Notes: a model not told the origin generated them from the sequence alone. 64,000 bases of DNA from JBPEWY01 sp965224095 (GCA_965224095.1 OZ245039.1:558001-622000); one strand, 5' to 3'. Shown: positions 12,088-22,286, counted from the stretch's first letter. A program made the numbers and translations.

Positions 12088-13281
12088 ATGCAAAAAAATC
12101 AATCCTTTAAACGGGAATTTGTAGCCCTGATGGCATCGCTGATGTCTATTGTAGCCCTTTCCATAGACGCGCTCTTACCAGCACTACCCGAAATAGGAAA
12201 CTCTTTAGGGGTAACAAATACAAACGATAACCAACTGCTAATTACCATGATATTTCTGGGCCTGGGTTTTGGTCAATTGGTTTTCGGGCCCTTATCGGAT
12301 GCGTTTGGCAGAAAGCCCATTGTATATGGCGGTTTTATTTTGTTTGTTATTGCCAGTCTTATCTGTGTGAGCACCAAAAGTTTTGAAATGATGATCGTGG
12401 GGCGTATACTCCAGGGAATAGGGCTTTCATCGCCGCGTACCATAGCCATTGCAATGGTAAGAGATTCTTACAGTGGCGATTATATGGCAAAAATTCTGTC
12501 AATAGTGGTCATGGTATTTATTCTGGTACCGGTTATCGCTCCGACACTGGGGCAGGTCCTGCTTAATTTTTATCACTGGAGATCTATTTTTTATGTCAAC
12601 CTAATCTTCGGATTAGGGGTTATGCTTTGGTTTTGGAAAAGACAACCCGAAACGCTAGCTCCGTCACATCGCATAAAATTTTCCGGGCATTTGTTTATGG
12701 ATGGCTTAAAAGAGTTTATGAAGTACAAAGAAGCGATTGGTTTTACATTGGTTTCCGGGTTTATAACCGGTTCGTTTATGGTATACCTGAGCACCTCCCA
12801 GCAAATCTTTGAGCAACAGTACCAGATGGCCGACCTGTTCCCCTATATTTTTGCCAGTCTTGCCATATCGGTAGGTTTATCTACCTACTTAAACAGCCGG
12901 TTAGTAACTACCTACGGGATGTGGAATATTGCCTTTTTTGCCTGTATTGCCTATGCGGTAATTTCAGGAATCTATATTGTATTTATAGGTTCATCTAACC
13001 CATCTGTAAGTGTTTTAATCGGTTTTTTTGCTGTACAATTCTTTTCCGTAGGGTTTATGTTCGGGAATTTACGTGCACTGGCCATGGAGCCTCTGGGGCA
13101 TATTGCCGGAATAGGTGCGGCTATAAACGGTTTTGTTTCAACGGTAATGGCCGTTCCCATTGCAAATTATATTGGCAATTTCATTACATCTTCGGTACTT
13201 CCCCTATTTATAGGATTTTTATGCTTCGGAATACTCTCACTCATTATTTTTATTTGGCTTAGGCAATTCAGAAAACAATAA
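12088..13281 (+). CDS. MFS drug-resistance transporter, Bcr/CflA family
   Basis: A 397-residue inner-membrane protein with about 12 hydrophobic segments and the major facilitator motif between TM2 and TM3 (GPLSDAFGRKPIVYGG). The opening helix has SIDALLPALPEI, and the family antiporter-type motif is VPVIAPTLGQ in TM5. Bcr/CflA members export drugs such as bicyclomycin or chloramphenicol, or sulfonamides, in exchange for protons; the substrate here is unknown. The small Cys-rich peptide gene starts 73 nt downstream on the same strand, so co-transcription and a role in its export are possible but unproven. Confidence 0.92.
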   Translation: MQKNQSFKREFVALMASLMSIVALSIDALLPALPEIGNSLGVTNTNDNQLLITMIFLGLGFGQLVFGPLSDAFGRKPIVYGGFILFVIASLICVSTKSFEMMIVGRILQGIGLSSPRTIAIAMVRDSYSGDYMAKILSIVVMVFILVPVIAPTLGQVLLNFYHWRSIFYVNLIFGLGVMLWFWKRQPETLAPSHRIKFSGHLFMDGLKEFMKYKEAIGFTLVSGFITGSFMVYLSTSQQIFEQQYQMADLFPYIFASLAISVGLSTYLNSRLVTTYGMWNIAFFACIAYAVISGIYIVFIGSSNPSVSVLIGFFAVQFFSVGFMFGNLRALAMEPLGHIAGIGAAINGFVSTVMAVPIANYIGNFITSSVLPLFIGFLCFGILSLIIFIWLRQFRKQ

Positions 13282-13354
13282 GTATTCACACAATCCGCCG
13301 GAGATATCATAAAAAAAAGTACTTTTAATGTATTAACCATCAACACTTTTTATT

Positions 13355-13540
13355 ATGAAACAGCTTATTTCAGATCTGTCAGGTGCCAGAGTACTGCAAA
13401 AAAAAGAACTGCAAACCCTTATTGGGGGTGGAGGCCATCAAATGTGCGAAACGCATTTAGATTGTCCGGCAGGACAGGGATGTTGCCCGGAACTCGGGCT
13501 TTGTTTTGCAGATGACTACCCGCGCTGCGATCTTATTTAA
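13355..13540 (+). CDS. Cys-rich double-glycine-leader peptide, knottin-like core
   Basis: A 61-residue peptide. Residues 1-27 look like a Bacteroidetes double-glycine leader: basic/hydrophobic, with KKELQTLIGG resembling natural-product precursor leaders. The remaining core has six cysteines at 31, 37, 43, 44, 50 and 58, giving C-x5-C-x5-CC-x5-C-x7-C, the cysteine framework of inhibitor cystine knots. No dedicated C39 peptidase/ABC exporter or modifying enzyme is adjacent. It sits between an MFS exporter and a strong terminator. It could be a bacteriocin or signal peptide, or a structural disulfide protein. That it is coding is likely; function is inference. Confidence 0.75.
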   Translation: MKQLISDLSGARVLQKKELQTLIGGGGHQMCETHLDCPAGQGCCPELGLCFADDYPRCDLI

Positions 13541-13546
13541 ACAGTT

Positions 13547-13570
13547 CCTCGGAAGCTAAACCTTCCGAGG
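13547..13570. terminator. Rho-independent terminator (bidirectional position)
   Basis: A perfect 9-bp stem CCTCGGAAG/CTTCCGAGG with a 6-nt loop, followed by TGTTTTTTAT on the plus strand. It lies between the peptide gene and the convergent acetyl-CoA synthetase gene and probably ends the plus-strand transcript. Confidence 0.85.
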
Positions 13571-13585
13571 TGTTTTTTATATACG

Positions 13586-15493
13586 CTATAATACATTATC
13601 CATAATATCCTGCACGACCTCCGGATTTAAGAGCGTACTTGTATCTCCCAGGTTGGAAGTATCTTTTCCGGCAATCTTGCGAAGTATCCTTCTCATGATT
13701 TTACCGGAACGCGTTTTGGGCAGTCCACCGGTAAACTGAATTTTATCCAACTTGGCAATAGGACCTATATGTTCGGTAATAATCTGATTTATTTCTTTGC
13801 GCAGATTCTCCTGATCTCTGGATGCTCCCGTTTCCTTCAGAATAACAAAGCCGTACAGGGCATTTCCTTTTACATCATGTGGAAAGCCTACAATTGCCGA
13901 TTCGGCAACCGCCGGATGCTCGTTAATCGCATCTTCAATAGGTGCTGTTCCCAGGTTATGGCCCGATACTATAATAACATCATCTACCCGTCCGGTAATA
14001 CGATAATAACCCACTTCATCGCGTAAAGCTCCGTCTCCAGTGAAATATTTGTTTTTAAAGGCGGAAAAATAAGTGTCTTTAAAACGCTGATGGTTCCCCC
14101 AGATTGTTCTCGCCATAGAAGGCCAGGGAAATTTTATGCAAAGGCGTCCATCTACCTGATTGCCTTTTATTTCATTTCCATTTTCATCCATCAGGGCCGG
14201 TTGAATACCCGGTAAAGGTAAGGTAGCATATGTTGGTTTTGTGGGAGTGGCATAAGGGATGGGTGATATCATAATGCCTCCCGTTTCGGTTTGCCACCAG
14301 GTATCTACAATCGGGCTCTTTTTTTCTCCAATATTATCATTATACCAATGCCAGGCCTCTTCATTAATAGGCTCTCCTACGGTTCCCAGTACTTTTAAAG
14401 AAGAAAGATCATATTTCGTTACAAAATCCAATTTCTCTTTGGCCAGTGCCCTAATTGCCGTCGGTGCCGTATAAAACTGATTAATTTTATGTTTTTCCAC
14501 AATTTCCCAGAAGCGGCCAAAATCAGGATAGCTGGGCACTCCTTCAAACATCACGGTGGTGGCTCCGTTTGCCAAAGGGCCATATACAATATAGCTATGT
14601 CCGGTAATCCAACCAATATCAGCAGTACACCAATAAATATCCTCCTCGTGGTATTGAAATACATTTTTAAATGTATAAGCCGTATACACCATATATCCGG
14701 CTGTGGTATGCAACATCCCTTTGGGCATCCCCGTAGAACCCGAGGTATACAAAATAAATAAGGGATCTTCGGCATCCATTATTTCCGGGGCGCAGTCAGT
14801 TTCGGCCGCATCCAGTAAAGGTTGCAACCATTGATCACGTCTTTCTTTCATATGAATATCGCTCTGAATTCGTCGGGCTACCAAAACAGAAGTGACTCCC
14901 GGGCACTGTTCCAGGGCATCATCAACTATTCCTTTGAGATCAATGGTTTTAGCTCCGCGGTAGGAACCGTCCGATGTAATCACCATAGTGGCGTTACAAT
15001 CATTTATACGTGTGGCTAAAGCTGTCGACGAAAATCCTGCAAAGACTACCGAGTGTACAGCGCCAATCCTGGCACAGGCCAATACGGCAACCGCCAGCTC
15101 CGGAATCATAGGCAGGTAAATACAAATCCGGTCTCCCTTGTTTACGCCCTGCGACTTTAAAACGTTGGCAAACCTCCCCACCCTTTCATAAAGGTCTCTG
15201 TATGTAATATGCTCCGCTGCTGCCTCAGGGTCATTGGGTTCAAATAAGATGGCCGTTTTATCTCCTCGGTTCCGCAAATGACGATCCAGACAGTTTTCCG
15301 TAATATTCAGCCGGGCCCCCTGAAACCATTTTATTTCCGGTTTGGTAAAATCCCATTCCAATACCGTATCCCATTTTCTCCTCCATAAAAAATGCTCTTC
15401 GGCAACTTCTCCCCAAAAAACTTCCGGTTCACGAATGGATTTACGGTATACCTGATAATATTCTTCCAAATGCTTAATATGATAATTACTCAT
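13586..15493 (-). CDS. acs: Acetyl-CoA synthetase (AMP-forming)
   Basis: A 635-residue ANL-superfamily enzyme making acetyl-CoA from acetate, ATP and CoA through acetyl-AMP. Visible blocks are the P-loop LYTSGSTGMPKGM, DTWWQTETGG in the core domain, the hinge GRVDDVIIVSGH and the C-terminal PKTRSGKIMRR with the catalytic lysine that is the classical acetylation site. The length is standard. It is monocistronic, with a terminator just beyond its 3' end. The pathway role is acetate activation and scavenging. Confidence 0.96.
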   Translation of the reverse strand: MSNYHIKHLEEYYQVYRKSIREPEVFWGEVAEEHFLWRRKWDTVLEWDFTKPEIKWFQGARLNITENCLDRHLRNRGDKTAILFEPNDPEAAAEHITYRDLYERVGRFANVLKSQGVNKGDRICIYLPMIPELAVAVLACARIGAVHSVVFAGFSSTALATRINDCNATMVITSDGSYRGAKTIDLKGIVDDALEQCPGVTSVLVARRIQSDIHMKERRDQWLQPLLDAAETDCAPEIMDAEDPLFILYTSGSTGMPKGMLHTTAGYMVYTAYTFKNVFQYHEEDIYWCTADIGWITGHSYIVYGPLANGATTVMFEGVPSYPDFGRFWEIVEKHKINQFYTAPTAIRALAKEKLDFVTKYDLSSLKVLGTVGEPINEEAWHWYNDNIGEKKSPIVDTWWQTETGGIMISPIPYATPTKPTYATLPLPGIQPALMDENGNEIKGNQVDGRLCIKFPWPSMARTIWGNHQRFKDTYFSAFKNKYFTGDGALRDEVGYYRITGRVDDVIIVSGHNLGTAPIEDAINEHPAVAESAIVGFPHDVKGNALYGFVILKETGASRDQENLRKEINQIITEHIGPIAKLDKIQFTGGLPKTRSGKIMRRILRKIAGKDTSNLGDTSTLLNPEVVQDIMDNVL

Positions 15494-15977
15494 GGGTTAT
15501 TTTTAGGTTTAACAGAGCACCTGCTCAAAATGAGCTTCTAAATTAGAAAATAAAGTTCTAAATTATTTATTTTTTCTCCGAACAACGTCTATTTGAATAC
15601 AGGCTTCCCGGTTGGCTCCCTAAACGGTTAAAACCGTGTTGTAAAAATCCCTCCTTCCGTTGTGAAAAAGACCCTGTATGTGGTAAAGAGGTTGCATTTC
15701 ATCGAATTTTCAAATCCTTTTATCATTATAAAACACTAAAAAAATGTTTTTTAATACACTATAAATCAAATACTTATGTGCGCTTATTTAAACTTTATCG
15801 ATAAAATACCATTATTACCGACCATCCGGTATGTGATATCATGGCAATTTCAGGGTACTCCAATGCGTTAACATAGAGCAACTATTGAATTTTCAATACA
15901 AAAATTATAATAACCCAAATCTTTAAAATCCTATGGCAAGAGGATTCTAATGCCCATATCTGAACACCTATACTTAC
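15494..15977. other. Intergenic region between acs and the T9SS glycosidase gene
   Basis: These 484 bases between two divergent genes must hold both promoters. I see no convincing TTTG/TANNTTTG pair on either strand. A short perfect dyad, ACGGTT-aa-AACCGT at 15624-15637, could be a regulator site. There is no ORF or RNA gene that I can support. Confidence 0.5.
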
Positions 15978-18900
15978 ATGAGAAAACTATCCCCACTAAT
16001 TTTCTTAAACCTACTGTTGCTCTTTTTATGCAAATTGCATGCGCAAACCATAAGCGGAGAGCTAAAAAAATGGCATCGAATTACCCTTACGTACGAAGGG
16101 CCTACAGTATCGGAAACCGATTCGGATAATCCTTTTCTGAATTACCGTCTTAATGTGACTTTTACGAGTCCGACCGGAACTCAGTATGTGATTCCGGGTT
16201 TCTTTGCTGCTGATGGGAATGCGGCTAATACCGGCATGGAAACCGGAAATAAATGGCAGGTTCGTTTTGCTGCCAATGAAACGGGAACCTGGTTGTATTC
16301 CACTTCTTTCAGATACGGCGATAATGTTGCGATAAGTCCGCATACGAATGCCGGTAATGCGGTATGGTTTAATGGCACTTCCGGTTCTTTTACCATTGCC
16401 GAAAGCGATAAAACCGGAAATGACAACCGGGCTAAAGGAAGGCTTCAGTATATAGGCCAGCGTTATCTTCGGTATGAAGGATCCGGGGAATACTTTCTGA
16501 AGGGAGGGGCTGACTCTCCGGAAAACTTCCTGGCTTATACGGATTTTGACAATACCCGGAATAATTCCGGAACCGATTATACCAAATCATGGTCTCCTCA
16601 TATCCAGGATTGGAACCATGGCGATCCGGTTTGGAAAACCGACAAGGGAAAAGGTATTATTGGTGCCATCAACTATTTATCTGAACGGGGAATGAACGTA
16701 TTTTCATTTCTCACCATGAACGTATCCGGCGATGGTGATGATGTCTGGCCATGGATAACCCCTACACAACGTACGCGGTACGATGTATCAAAACTGGAGC
16801 AATGGGAATACGTATTTGATCATGCAGACAGCAAGGGAATGTATTTACATTTCAAATTACAGGAAATAGAAAACGATCATTTACTTGACGGAGGTAATAC
16901 GGGAACACAACGAAAATTATATATAAGAGAATTAATTGCGCGATTCGGGCATCATCTGGCTCTAAACTGGAACATCGGCGAAGAAAATGATTTAACCTCC
17001 CAGCAGCAAATCGATATGGCCGCTTTCATTAAAAATACCGATGCCTATAACAATCATATTGTAATGCACACCTGGCCGGGCGAACAAGATTTACGGTATA
17101 CCCCTTTATTGGGAAATAATTCAGAATTAACCGGAGCTTCCATTCAAATGGAAATCAATGCGGTTTATCAGGAAATAAAAACCTGGGTTACACGGTCTGA
17201 AAATGCCGGAAAGCCCTGGGTTGTGGCTTCAGACGAAATTGGTCCTCCTCAAACCGGTGTGGCGGCCGATAGCGATTATACAGGTAATAGAGGAAGTAAA
17301 TTAGATAATCAGGAAGCCGTTAGAAAGAAAGTATTATGGGCTACATTCATGGCGGGTGGTACCGGAGTGGAGTATTATTTCGGATACGAAACGGGAGAAA
17401 CCGATTTGTCGTGTCAGGATTATCGAAGTCGTGAAAACATGTGGGCTACTACCCGTATTGCTCTTGATTTTTTCAGGTCGATCCCTTTTTATGAGATGAA
17501 AAATTCCGATGCCCTTACTTCGGTTACAAACGATTATTGTTTTTCAAAGGAAGGAGAATTATATACCATATATCTTCCCGAAGGTGGAACAACAAACATT
17601 AATCTGGGAGGCACGGGTGCTACATATCAGGTAAATTGGTTTGACCCCAGAAACGGAGGGGCACTTTTAAACGGGTCGGTTACGCAACTCGCCTCGGGAA
17701 CTAACGTAAATATAGGGACTCCTCCTAATAACAGTACGGCCGACTGGGTAGCCGTAATAAAGAAAACAGGCGATTCGGGTAATTCCGGAAATTGCGAGGC
17801 GGCTTATACCGAAAATGAAGGTCTGGTAGTAATTGAAGCCGAAAACCTAACTGTTAATTCTTCCTGGCTCAAAAAAAGTTCGGTACCCGGTCATACAGGG
17901 ACGGGGTATATTACCTGGGAAGGAGCTGATTATTTTCATACTCCCGGTAACGGGCTTATACAAACCCAAATAAAAATAAACCGTACCGGAGTATATCGCT
18001 TTCAATGGCGATCGAAAGTTGGAAAAGGAACCAGCTCTACCGAACATAACGATTCCTGGATCCGGTTTCCGGATGCAAGCGACTTTTATGCGAAAAGAGG
18101 TACACAAATACTATATCCGAAAGGAAGCGGAAAATCTCCCAATCCCGATGGTGGAGGTGCCGATGGCTGGTTTAAAGCTTACCTGAGCGGAACAACGGGT
18201 TGGACATGGTCTACCTTAACCAACGACGGAACCGGATATGAAATATTCGTGGTTTTTGATTCTCCGGGTGTATATACCATGGAGCTTTCTGCGCGTTCAA
18301 CAGACCACCTTATAGATCGTATTATCCTACACAATAACGTTGCCGATCCTACCGATCTCAGCCACGCTGAAACTCCCTGTCAAAACGGAAATACGCCTCC
18401 GGACATACAAATCGATGGCGGAACAGCAAATGAAGGAGGTACTGTAAATTTCCCGGTTTTCCTAACGCATGCCGCTAGTGAAGATATCCGGGTAACATTC
18501 TCTTTTTCCGATATTACTACAAACAGTGAAGATTTTGACCATCAGGATATTTCCCGGACCATTCCGGCAGGTCAAACTTCTATAACCATTAGTGTTCCCA
18601 CCGTAAACGATGTAAGCGTTGAAGAAAACGAAACTTTTAACGTGGCTGTTAAGAGCATCGATCAGGGGCAGATAAATGACTATTCAGATACGGCTATCGG
18701 AACCATTATTGACAATGATTCGGCTGTGACTCCTCCGGATATCATTATCAGTAACACTACGGTAATTGAAGGTAATGAAGCACATTTTCCGGTTTCTTTA
18801 ACTCAGATTTCACAGGAAGATATTCAGATTACTTTTTCATTGAACCCTATTTCCGCCCAGGTAAATGATTTCAATAATTCGCCCATTACCCAAACCATTT

Positions 18901-20300
18901 TGGCAGGGCAAAAGGAGATTACCATCAGTGTTCCCACTACCGAAGATACGCTTCAGGAGGAAGATGAAACTTTTCGGTTATCGGTTGCTTCCGTAAACAG
19001 TGGTACCGTAGGAGATATCTCCAATACCGGAATTGCTACTATTCTGGATAATGACGGGTCGGGACCACCGGACATCACTTTAGAAGACGCTACGGTTTTT
19101 GAAGGAGATGATGTTATTTTCTCAGTCTTCCTGAGCAATCCGTATGAAGAAGCTATAACGATAAACTTCCAGTTACAAAACGAAACCGCCAGTAATTCGG
19201 ATTACAATGCAAGTTCGGTTTCCGTAACAGTTCCTGCGGGGCAAACCACTGCTACCCTATCTGTATCTACGTATGACGATACAATATTTGAAGGGGATGA
19301 AACTTTTGTAGTACGAATAGCAAATATCAGTCAGGGGCAGGCCTCAAACATTTCCGATACCGCCAGGGCCACCATTATTGATAATGATACGCCACCTAAC
19401 ATAACCATAAACAACAGCAGTGCCGAAGAAGGAAAGGCTATTTTGTTTGAACTGAATCTCGACGAATCTTCCATTCACGATATCGTATTGGAATTAGCGC
19501 TGGATCTGGGCACGGCAGACGCTTCGGACCTGGCCACCGGGAACATTCTGGTGACCATTCCCACGGGTACAACTACAGCCACTTTTGCGGTAGAAACTTT
19601 TGACGATGCCGTAAATGAAGATAACGAAACCTTTACCGTATATATTTCCGGTGTTCAGAGCGGAACCGTTGGTGATATCAGCGACACAGCCATCGGAATC
19701 ATTATCAACAACGACGGATCAAGTTTTCCCAATATTATTTTGGAAGATGCAAGCGGTAAGGAAGGAGAAATACTAAAATTTCCGGTCAAACTGTCCCAAC
19801 CTTCCAATCAGGAAATCAGCATGACCTTTACCTTTATTAACGATACCGGAACAGAATCAGACTATACGTATACCACCACTTCGGTGAAAATACCGGCTGG
19901 TGAAACGGAGACCACACTGGACGTAAAACTACTGGAAGACGATCTTTTGGAAGAAAAAGAAACTTTCAACATACGGGTAGCTAAAATTGAGCGGGGTTCC
20001 GTTAATGAAGCCAACGACAGTGCTACGGGAACCATTATAGATAACACGGGAAAAGCTCTTGATTTTTCAGCCTATCCGAACCCGGTTAACAGCGGAGGTA
20101 CTACTTATCTTAAAGGGCTTTCGGAAGGAACTTATACAGTTACCTTTGCTACCATGCGGGGTGAACTTTTATTCCAGGAGGAAATCAATGTTGCGGGCCA
20201 TCATCCTATTTTCATTCCCCAAGGTTTAAGAAGAGGTGTTTATATATTGAGTGTATATAAAGAAAATGAGATAAGTTCCGAAAAAATTATAATCCATTAA
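15978..20300 (+). CDS. T9SS-exported glycoside hydrolase-like protein (DUF5060, Calx-beta repeats)
   Basis: A 1440-residue modular secreted protein. A signal peptide (to about residue 23) is followed by a DUF5060-like beta domain and a TIM-barrel-like catalytic region. GEEND (E335/E336) and ASDEIG (E420) could be the acid/base and nucleophile of a clan GH-A retaining glycosidase. A beta domain ends near residue 600 and a carbohydrate-binding-like module follows (about 620-800). Five Calx-beta repeats (about 808-1357) each end in an IIDND-type motif, and the final 80 residues are a type IX sorting domain (YPNPV...). It is probably exported and surface-attached or released to degrade a polysaccharide. 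The substrate is unknown. The stop overlaps the convergent purC stop by 4 bp. Confidence 0.88.
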   Translation: MRKLSPLIFLNLLLLFLCKLHAQTISGELKKWHRITLTYEGPTVSETDSDNPFLNYRLNVTFTSPTGTQYVIPGFFAADGNAANTGMETGNKWQVRFAANETGTWLYSTSFRYGDNVAISPHTNAGNAVWFNGTSGSFTIAESDKTGNDNRAKGRLQYIGQRYLRYEGSGEYFLKGGADSPENFLAYTDFDNTRNNSGTDYTKSWSPHIQDWNHGDPVWKTDKGKGIIGAINYLSERGMNVFSFLTMNVSGDGDDVWPWITPTQRTRYDVSKLEQWEYVFDHADSKGMYLHFKLQEIENDHLLDGGNTGTQRKLYIRELIARFGHHLALNWNIGEENDLTSQQQIDMAAFIKNTDAYNNHIVMHTWPGEQDLRYTPLLGNNSELTGASIQMEINAVYQEIKTWVTRSENAGKPWVVASDEIGPPQTGVAADSDYTGNRGSKLDNQEAVRKKVLWATFMAGGTGVEYYFGYETGETDLSCQDYRSRENMWATTRIALDFFRSIPFYEMKNSDALTSVTNDYCFSKEGELYTIYLPEGGTTNINLGGTGATYQVNWFDPRNGGALLNGSVTQLASGTNVNIGTPPNNSTADWVAVIKKTGDSGNSGNCEAAYTENEGLVVIEAENLTVNSSWLKKSSVPGHTGTGYITWEGADYFHTPGNGLIQTQIKINRTGVYRFQWRSKVGKGTSSTEHNDSWIRFPDASDFYAKRGTQILYPKGSGKSPNPDGGGADGWFKAYLSGTTGWTWSTLTNDGTGYEIFVVFDSPGVYTMELSARSTDHLIDRIILHNNVADPTDLSHAETPCQNGNTPPDIQIDGGTANEGGTVNFPVFLTHAASEDIRVTFSFSDITTNSEDFDHQDISRTIPAGQTSITISVPTVNDVSVEENETFNVAVKSIDQGQINDYSDTAIGTIIDNDSAVTPPDIIISNTTVIEGNEAHFPVSLTQISQEDIQITFSLNPISAQVNDFNNSPITQTILAGQKEITISVPTTEDTLQEEDETFRLSVASVNSGTVGDISNTGIATILDNDGSGPPDITLEDATVFEGDDVIFSVFLSNPYEEAITINFQLQNETASNSDYNASSVSVTVPAGQTTATLSVSTYDDTIFEGDETFVVRIANISQGQASNISDTARATIIDNDTPPNITINNSSAEEGKAILFELNLDESSIHDIVLELALDLGTADASDLATGNILVTIPTGTTTATFAVETFDDAVNEDNETFTVYISGVQSGTVGDISDTAIGIIINNDGSSFPNIILEDASGKEGEILKFPVKLSQPSNQEISMTFTFINDTGTESDYTYTTTSVKIPAGETETTLDVKLLEDDLLEEKETFNIRVAKIERGSVNEANDSATGTIIDNTGKALDFSAYPNPVNSGGTTYLKGLSEGTYTVTFATMRGELLFQEEINVAGHHPIFIPQGLRRGVYILSVYKENEISSEKIIIH

Positions 20301-21268
20301 AGACCGTTAGTTTTGCGGTCGTTTTCGAGAAAATTCAATACGTTTTTTTCAATACGGTGATTGATATTATCGGTAGCAGCTTTCACAAATTTTTCACCCG
20401 TGATATTCTCATAGAGTTCAATATAGCGTTCGGAAACCATATCGGTATAGGCGTCGGTCATAAGGGGTACCTGCTGACCTTCCTTTCCCTGAAAACCGTT
20501 TTCAATAAGCCACTGGCGTACAAATTCTTTTGACAATTGCTTCTGAGGTGCTCCCTGCTCCTGTCGTGTTTCGTATCCGTCTGCATAAAAATAACGGGAA
20601 GAGTCCGGGGTGTGGATCTCATCGATCAGCACTATTTTTCCATCTTTAGTTTTACCAAATTCGTATTTGGTATCTACCAGAATCAATCCCCTCCGAGCAG
20701 CAATGGCGGTACCTCTTTCAAATAACTTTCGTGTATAATCTTCCAGTACCGCATAATCGGCTTCCGAAACAATTCCTCTTGCCAGGATCTCTTCTCTGGA
20801 AATATCTTCATCGTGATCTCCTTTTTCCGCTTTGGTTGCCGGTGTAATAATGGGCTCCGGAAATTTATCGTTTTCCTTCATTCCATCCGGCATCTCCACC
20901 CCGCACAGCGTTCTCTTTCCAGCCTTGTATTCTCTGGAAGCATGGCCGGACAAATATCCTCTAATCACCATTTCAACCTTAAAAGGTTCACACAGATATC
21001 CCACCGCCACATTCGGATCAGGTGAGGCTAACAGCCAATTTGGAACGATATCTTCCGTGGCCAGCATCATCTTGGCGGCTATTTGATTAAGAATTTGCCC
21101 TTTAAAAGGAATTCCCTTTGGCATAATTACATCAAAAGCAGAAATCCTATCGGTCGCAATCATTACCAGAAGATCATTTTCCAGATAATAAACTTCTCGT
21201 ACTTTTCCCCTGTAAACCTTTTGTTGTCCCGGGAACTTAAAATCAGTTGCGGTTAATGTATGGCTCAT
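20297..21268 (-). CDS. purC: Phosphoribosylaminoimidazole-succinocarboxamide synthase
   Basis: SAICAR synthetase, purine biosynthesis: condenses CAIR with aspartate using ATP. Signature blocks are YRGKVREVY near the N-terminus, ATDRISAFDVIMP, GYLSGHASREY and the C-terminal LIDEIHTPDSSRYF. At 323 residues it is the longer form seen in Bacteroidetes and eukaryotes rather than the 237-residue E. coli type. It starts 17 nt after the phoH stop, implying co-transcription with phoH. Confidence 0.96.
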   Translation of the reverse strand: MSHTLTATDFKFPGQQKVYRGKVREVYYLENDLLVMIATDRISAFDVIMPKGIPFKGQILNQIAAKMMLATEDIVPNWLLASPDPNVAVGYLCEPFKVEMVIRGYLSGHASREYKAGKRTLCGVEMPDGMKENDKFPEPIITPATKAEKGDHDEDISREEILARGIVSEADYAVLEDYTRKLFERGTAIAARRGLILVDTKYEFGKTKDGKIVLIDEIHTPDSSRYFYADGYETRQEQGAPQKQLSKEFVRQWLIENGFQGKEGQQVPLMTDAYTDMVSERYIELYENITGEKFVKAATDNINHRIEKNVLNFLENDRKTNGL

Positions 21269-21285
21269 TGCAGCAGTACCTGTTT

Positions 21286-22239
21286 CTAATTATTGTGCTC
21301 AATTTTTTTATACGCTTCTATAATTCCTTTTACCAGACGGTGCCTGATTACGTCTTTATCGTCCAGATAAACAATTCCGATTCCCGGAATGTCTTTTAAC
21401 ACCAGCAATGCCTCTTTAAGCCCTGAAGTAACTCTTCTGGGCAAATCTATTTGCCCGGGATCGCCGGTAATCATAAACTTGGCATTTTTTCCCATCCTGG
21501 TCAAAAACATCTTCATCTGAGCATGTGTAGTATTTTGTGCTTCGTCGAGAATAACAAAAGCTCTGTCCAGCGTTCTTCCCCTCATAAAGGCCATGGGTGC
21601 TATTTGAATGACTCCCGTTTCCAGGTAATTTTGCAGTTTTTCTGCGGGTATCATATCCCGTAACGCATCGTAAAGCGGTTGCATATACGGATCGAGTTTT
21701 TCCTTCAGATCTCCCGGCAGGAAACCGAGATTTTCTCCAGCCTCAACGGCAGGACGTGTAAGTATAATCCGCTTCACCTGTTTTTCCTTCAGAGCTCTTA
21801 CCGCCAGGGCCACGCCTGTATACGTTTTTCCTGTTCCTGCCGGTCCGACGGCAAAAATCATGTCGTTTTTCATGGTGAGTTCTACCAGTTTCCTCTGATT
21901 AGCCGTCTGGGCTTTTATTAGTTTTCCGCTCGCGCCGTGTACCAGTACATCTCCCCCGGCATCGGATACCGAATAGTCATCCGCTCCGGTGCTCATTAAA
22001 ATGCGTTCCATAGCATTTTCATCAATCTTATTATATTTCCCGTAATGATCCATAAGCATATCAAAACGGCGATCAAACTCCTCGAGAAGGGGTTCATCTC
22101 CATACACTTTTATCTTATTTCCTCGGGCAACTATTTTAAGCTTTGGGAAGTGTTTTTTCAGAAACTCTATATTCACATTGTGAGCCCCGAAAAACTCTTT
22201 TGGGCTAATTTCGGTAAGTTCGATTATCAGTTCGTTCAA
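21286..22239 (-). CDS. PhoH-family ATPase
   Basis: A 317-residue cytosolic P-loop ATPase of the PhoH/YbeZ type. The Walker A motif GPAGTGKT is at residues 132-139, and the Walker B region reads FVILDEAQN near residue 231. An N-terminal KH-like segment is consistent with RNA association. Family members act with YbeY-type factors in RNA metabolism and ribosome quality control. It is upstream partner of purC in a two-gene unit; the shared intergenic region with the divergent SAM-utilising gene carries promoters. Confidence 0.93.
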   Translation of the reverse strand: MNELIIELTEISPKEFFGAHNVNIEFLKKHFPKLKIVARGNKIKVYGDEPLLEEFDRRFDMLMDHYGKYNKIDENAMERILMSTGADDYSVSDAGGDVLVHGASGKLIKAQTANQRKLVELTMKNDMIFAVGPAGTGKTYTGVALAVRALKEKQVKRIILTRPAVEAGENLGFLPGDLKEKLDPYMQPLYDALRDMIPAEKLQNYLETGVIQIAPMAFMRGRTLDRAFVILDEAQNTTHAQMKMFLTRMGKNAKFMITGDPGQIDLPRRVTSGLKEALLVLKDIPGIGIVYLDDKDVIRHRLVKGIIEAYKKIEHNN

Positions 22240-22278
22240 AAGCTATGCGATTAAATTAATTTATCAATTAGGATTTAT

Positions 22279-22286
22279 TAGATTTG
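22279..22286 (+). promoter_or_regulatory. Candidate -7 box for the SAM adenosyltransferase gene
   Basis: TAGATTTG matches TANNTTTG, 60 nt before the start codon. No good -33 element is seen at 19-20 nt upstream. Confidence 0.35.

Noticed and set aside
15624..15637. Possible riboswitch upstream of acs or the T9SS gene
   Set aside because: Only a 6-bp dyad; no conserved riboswitch core recognised.
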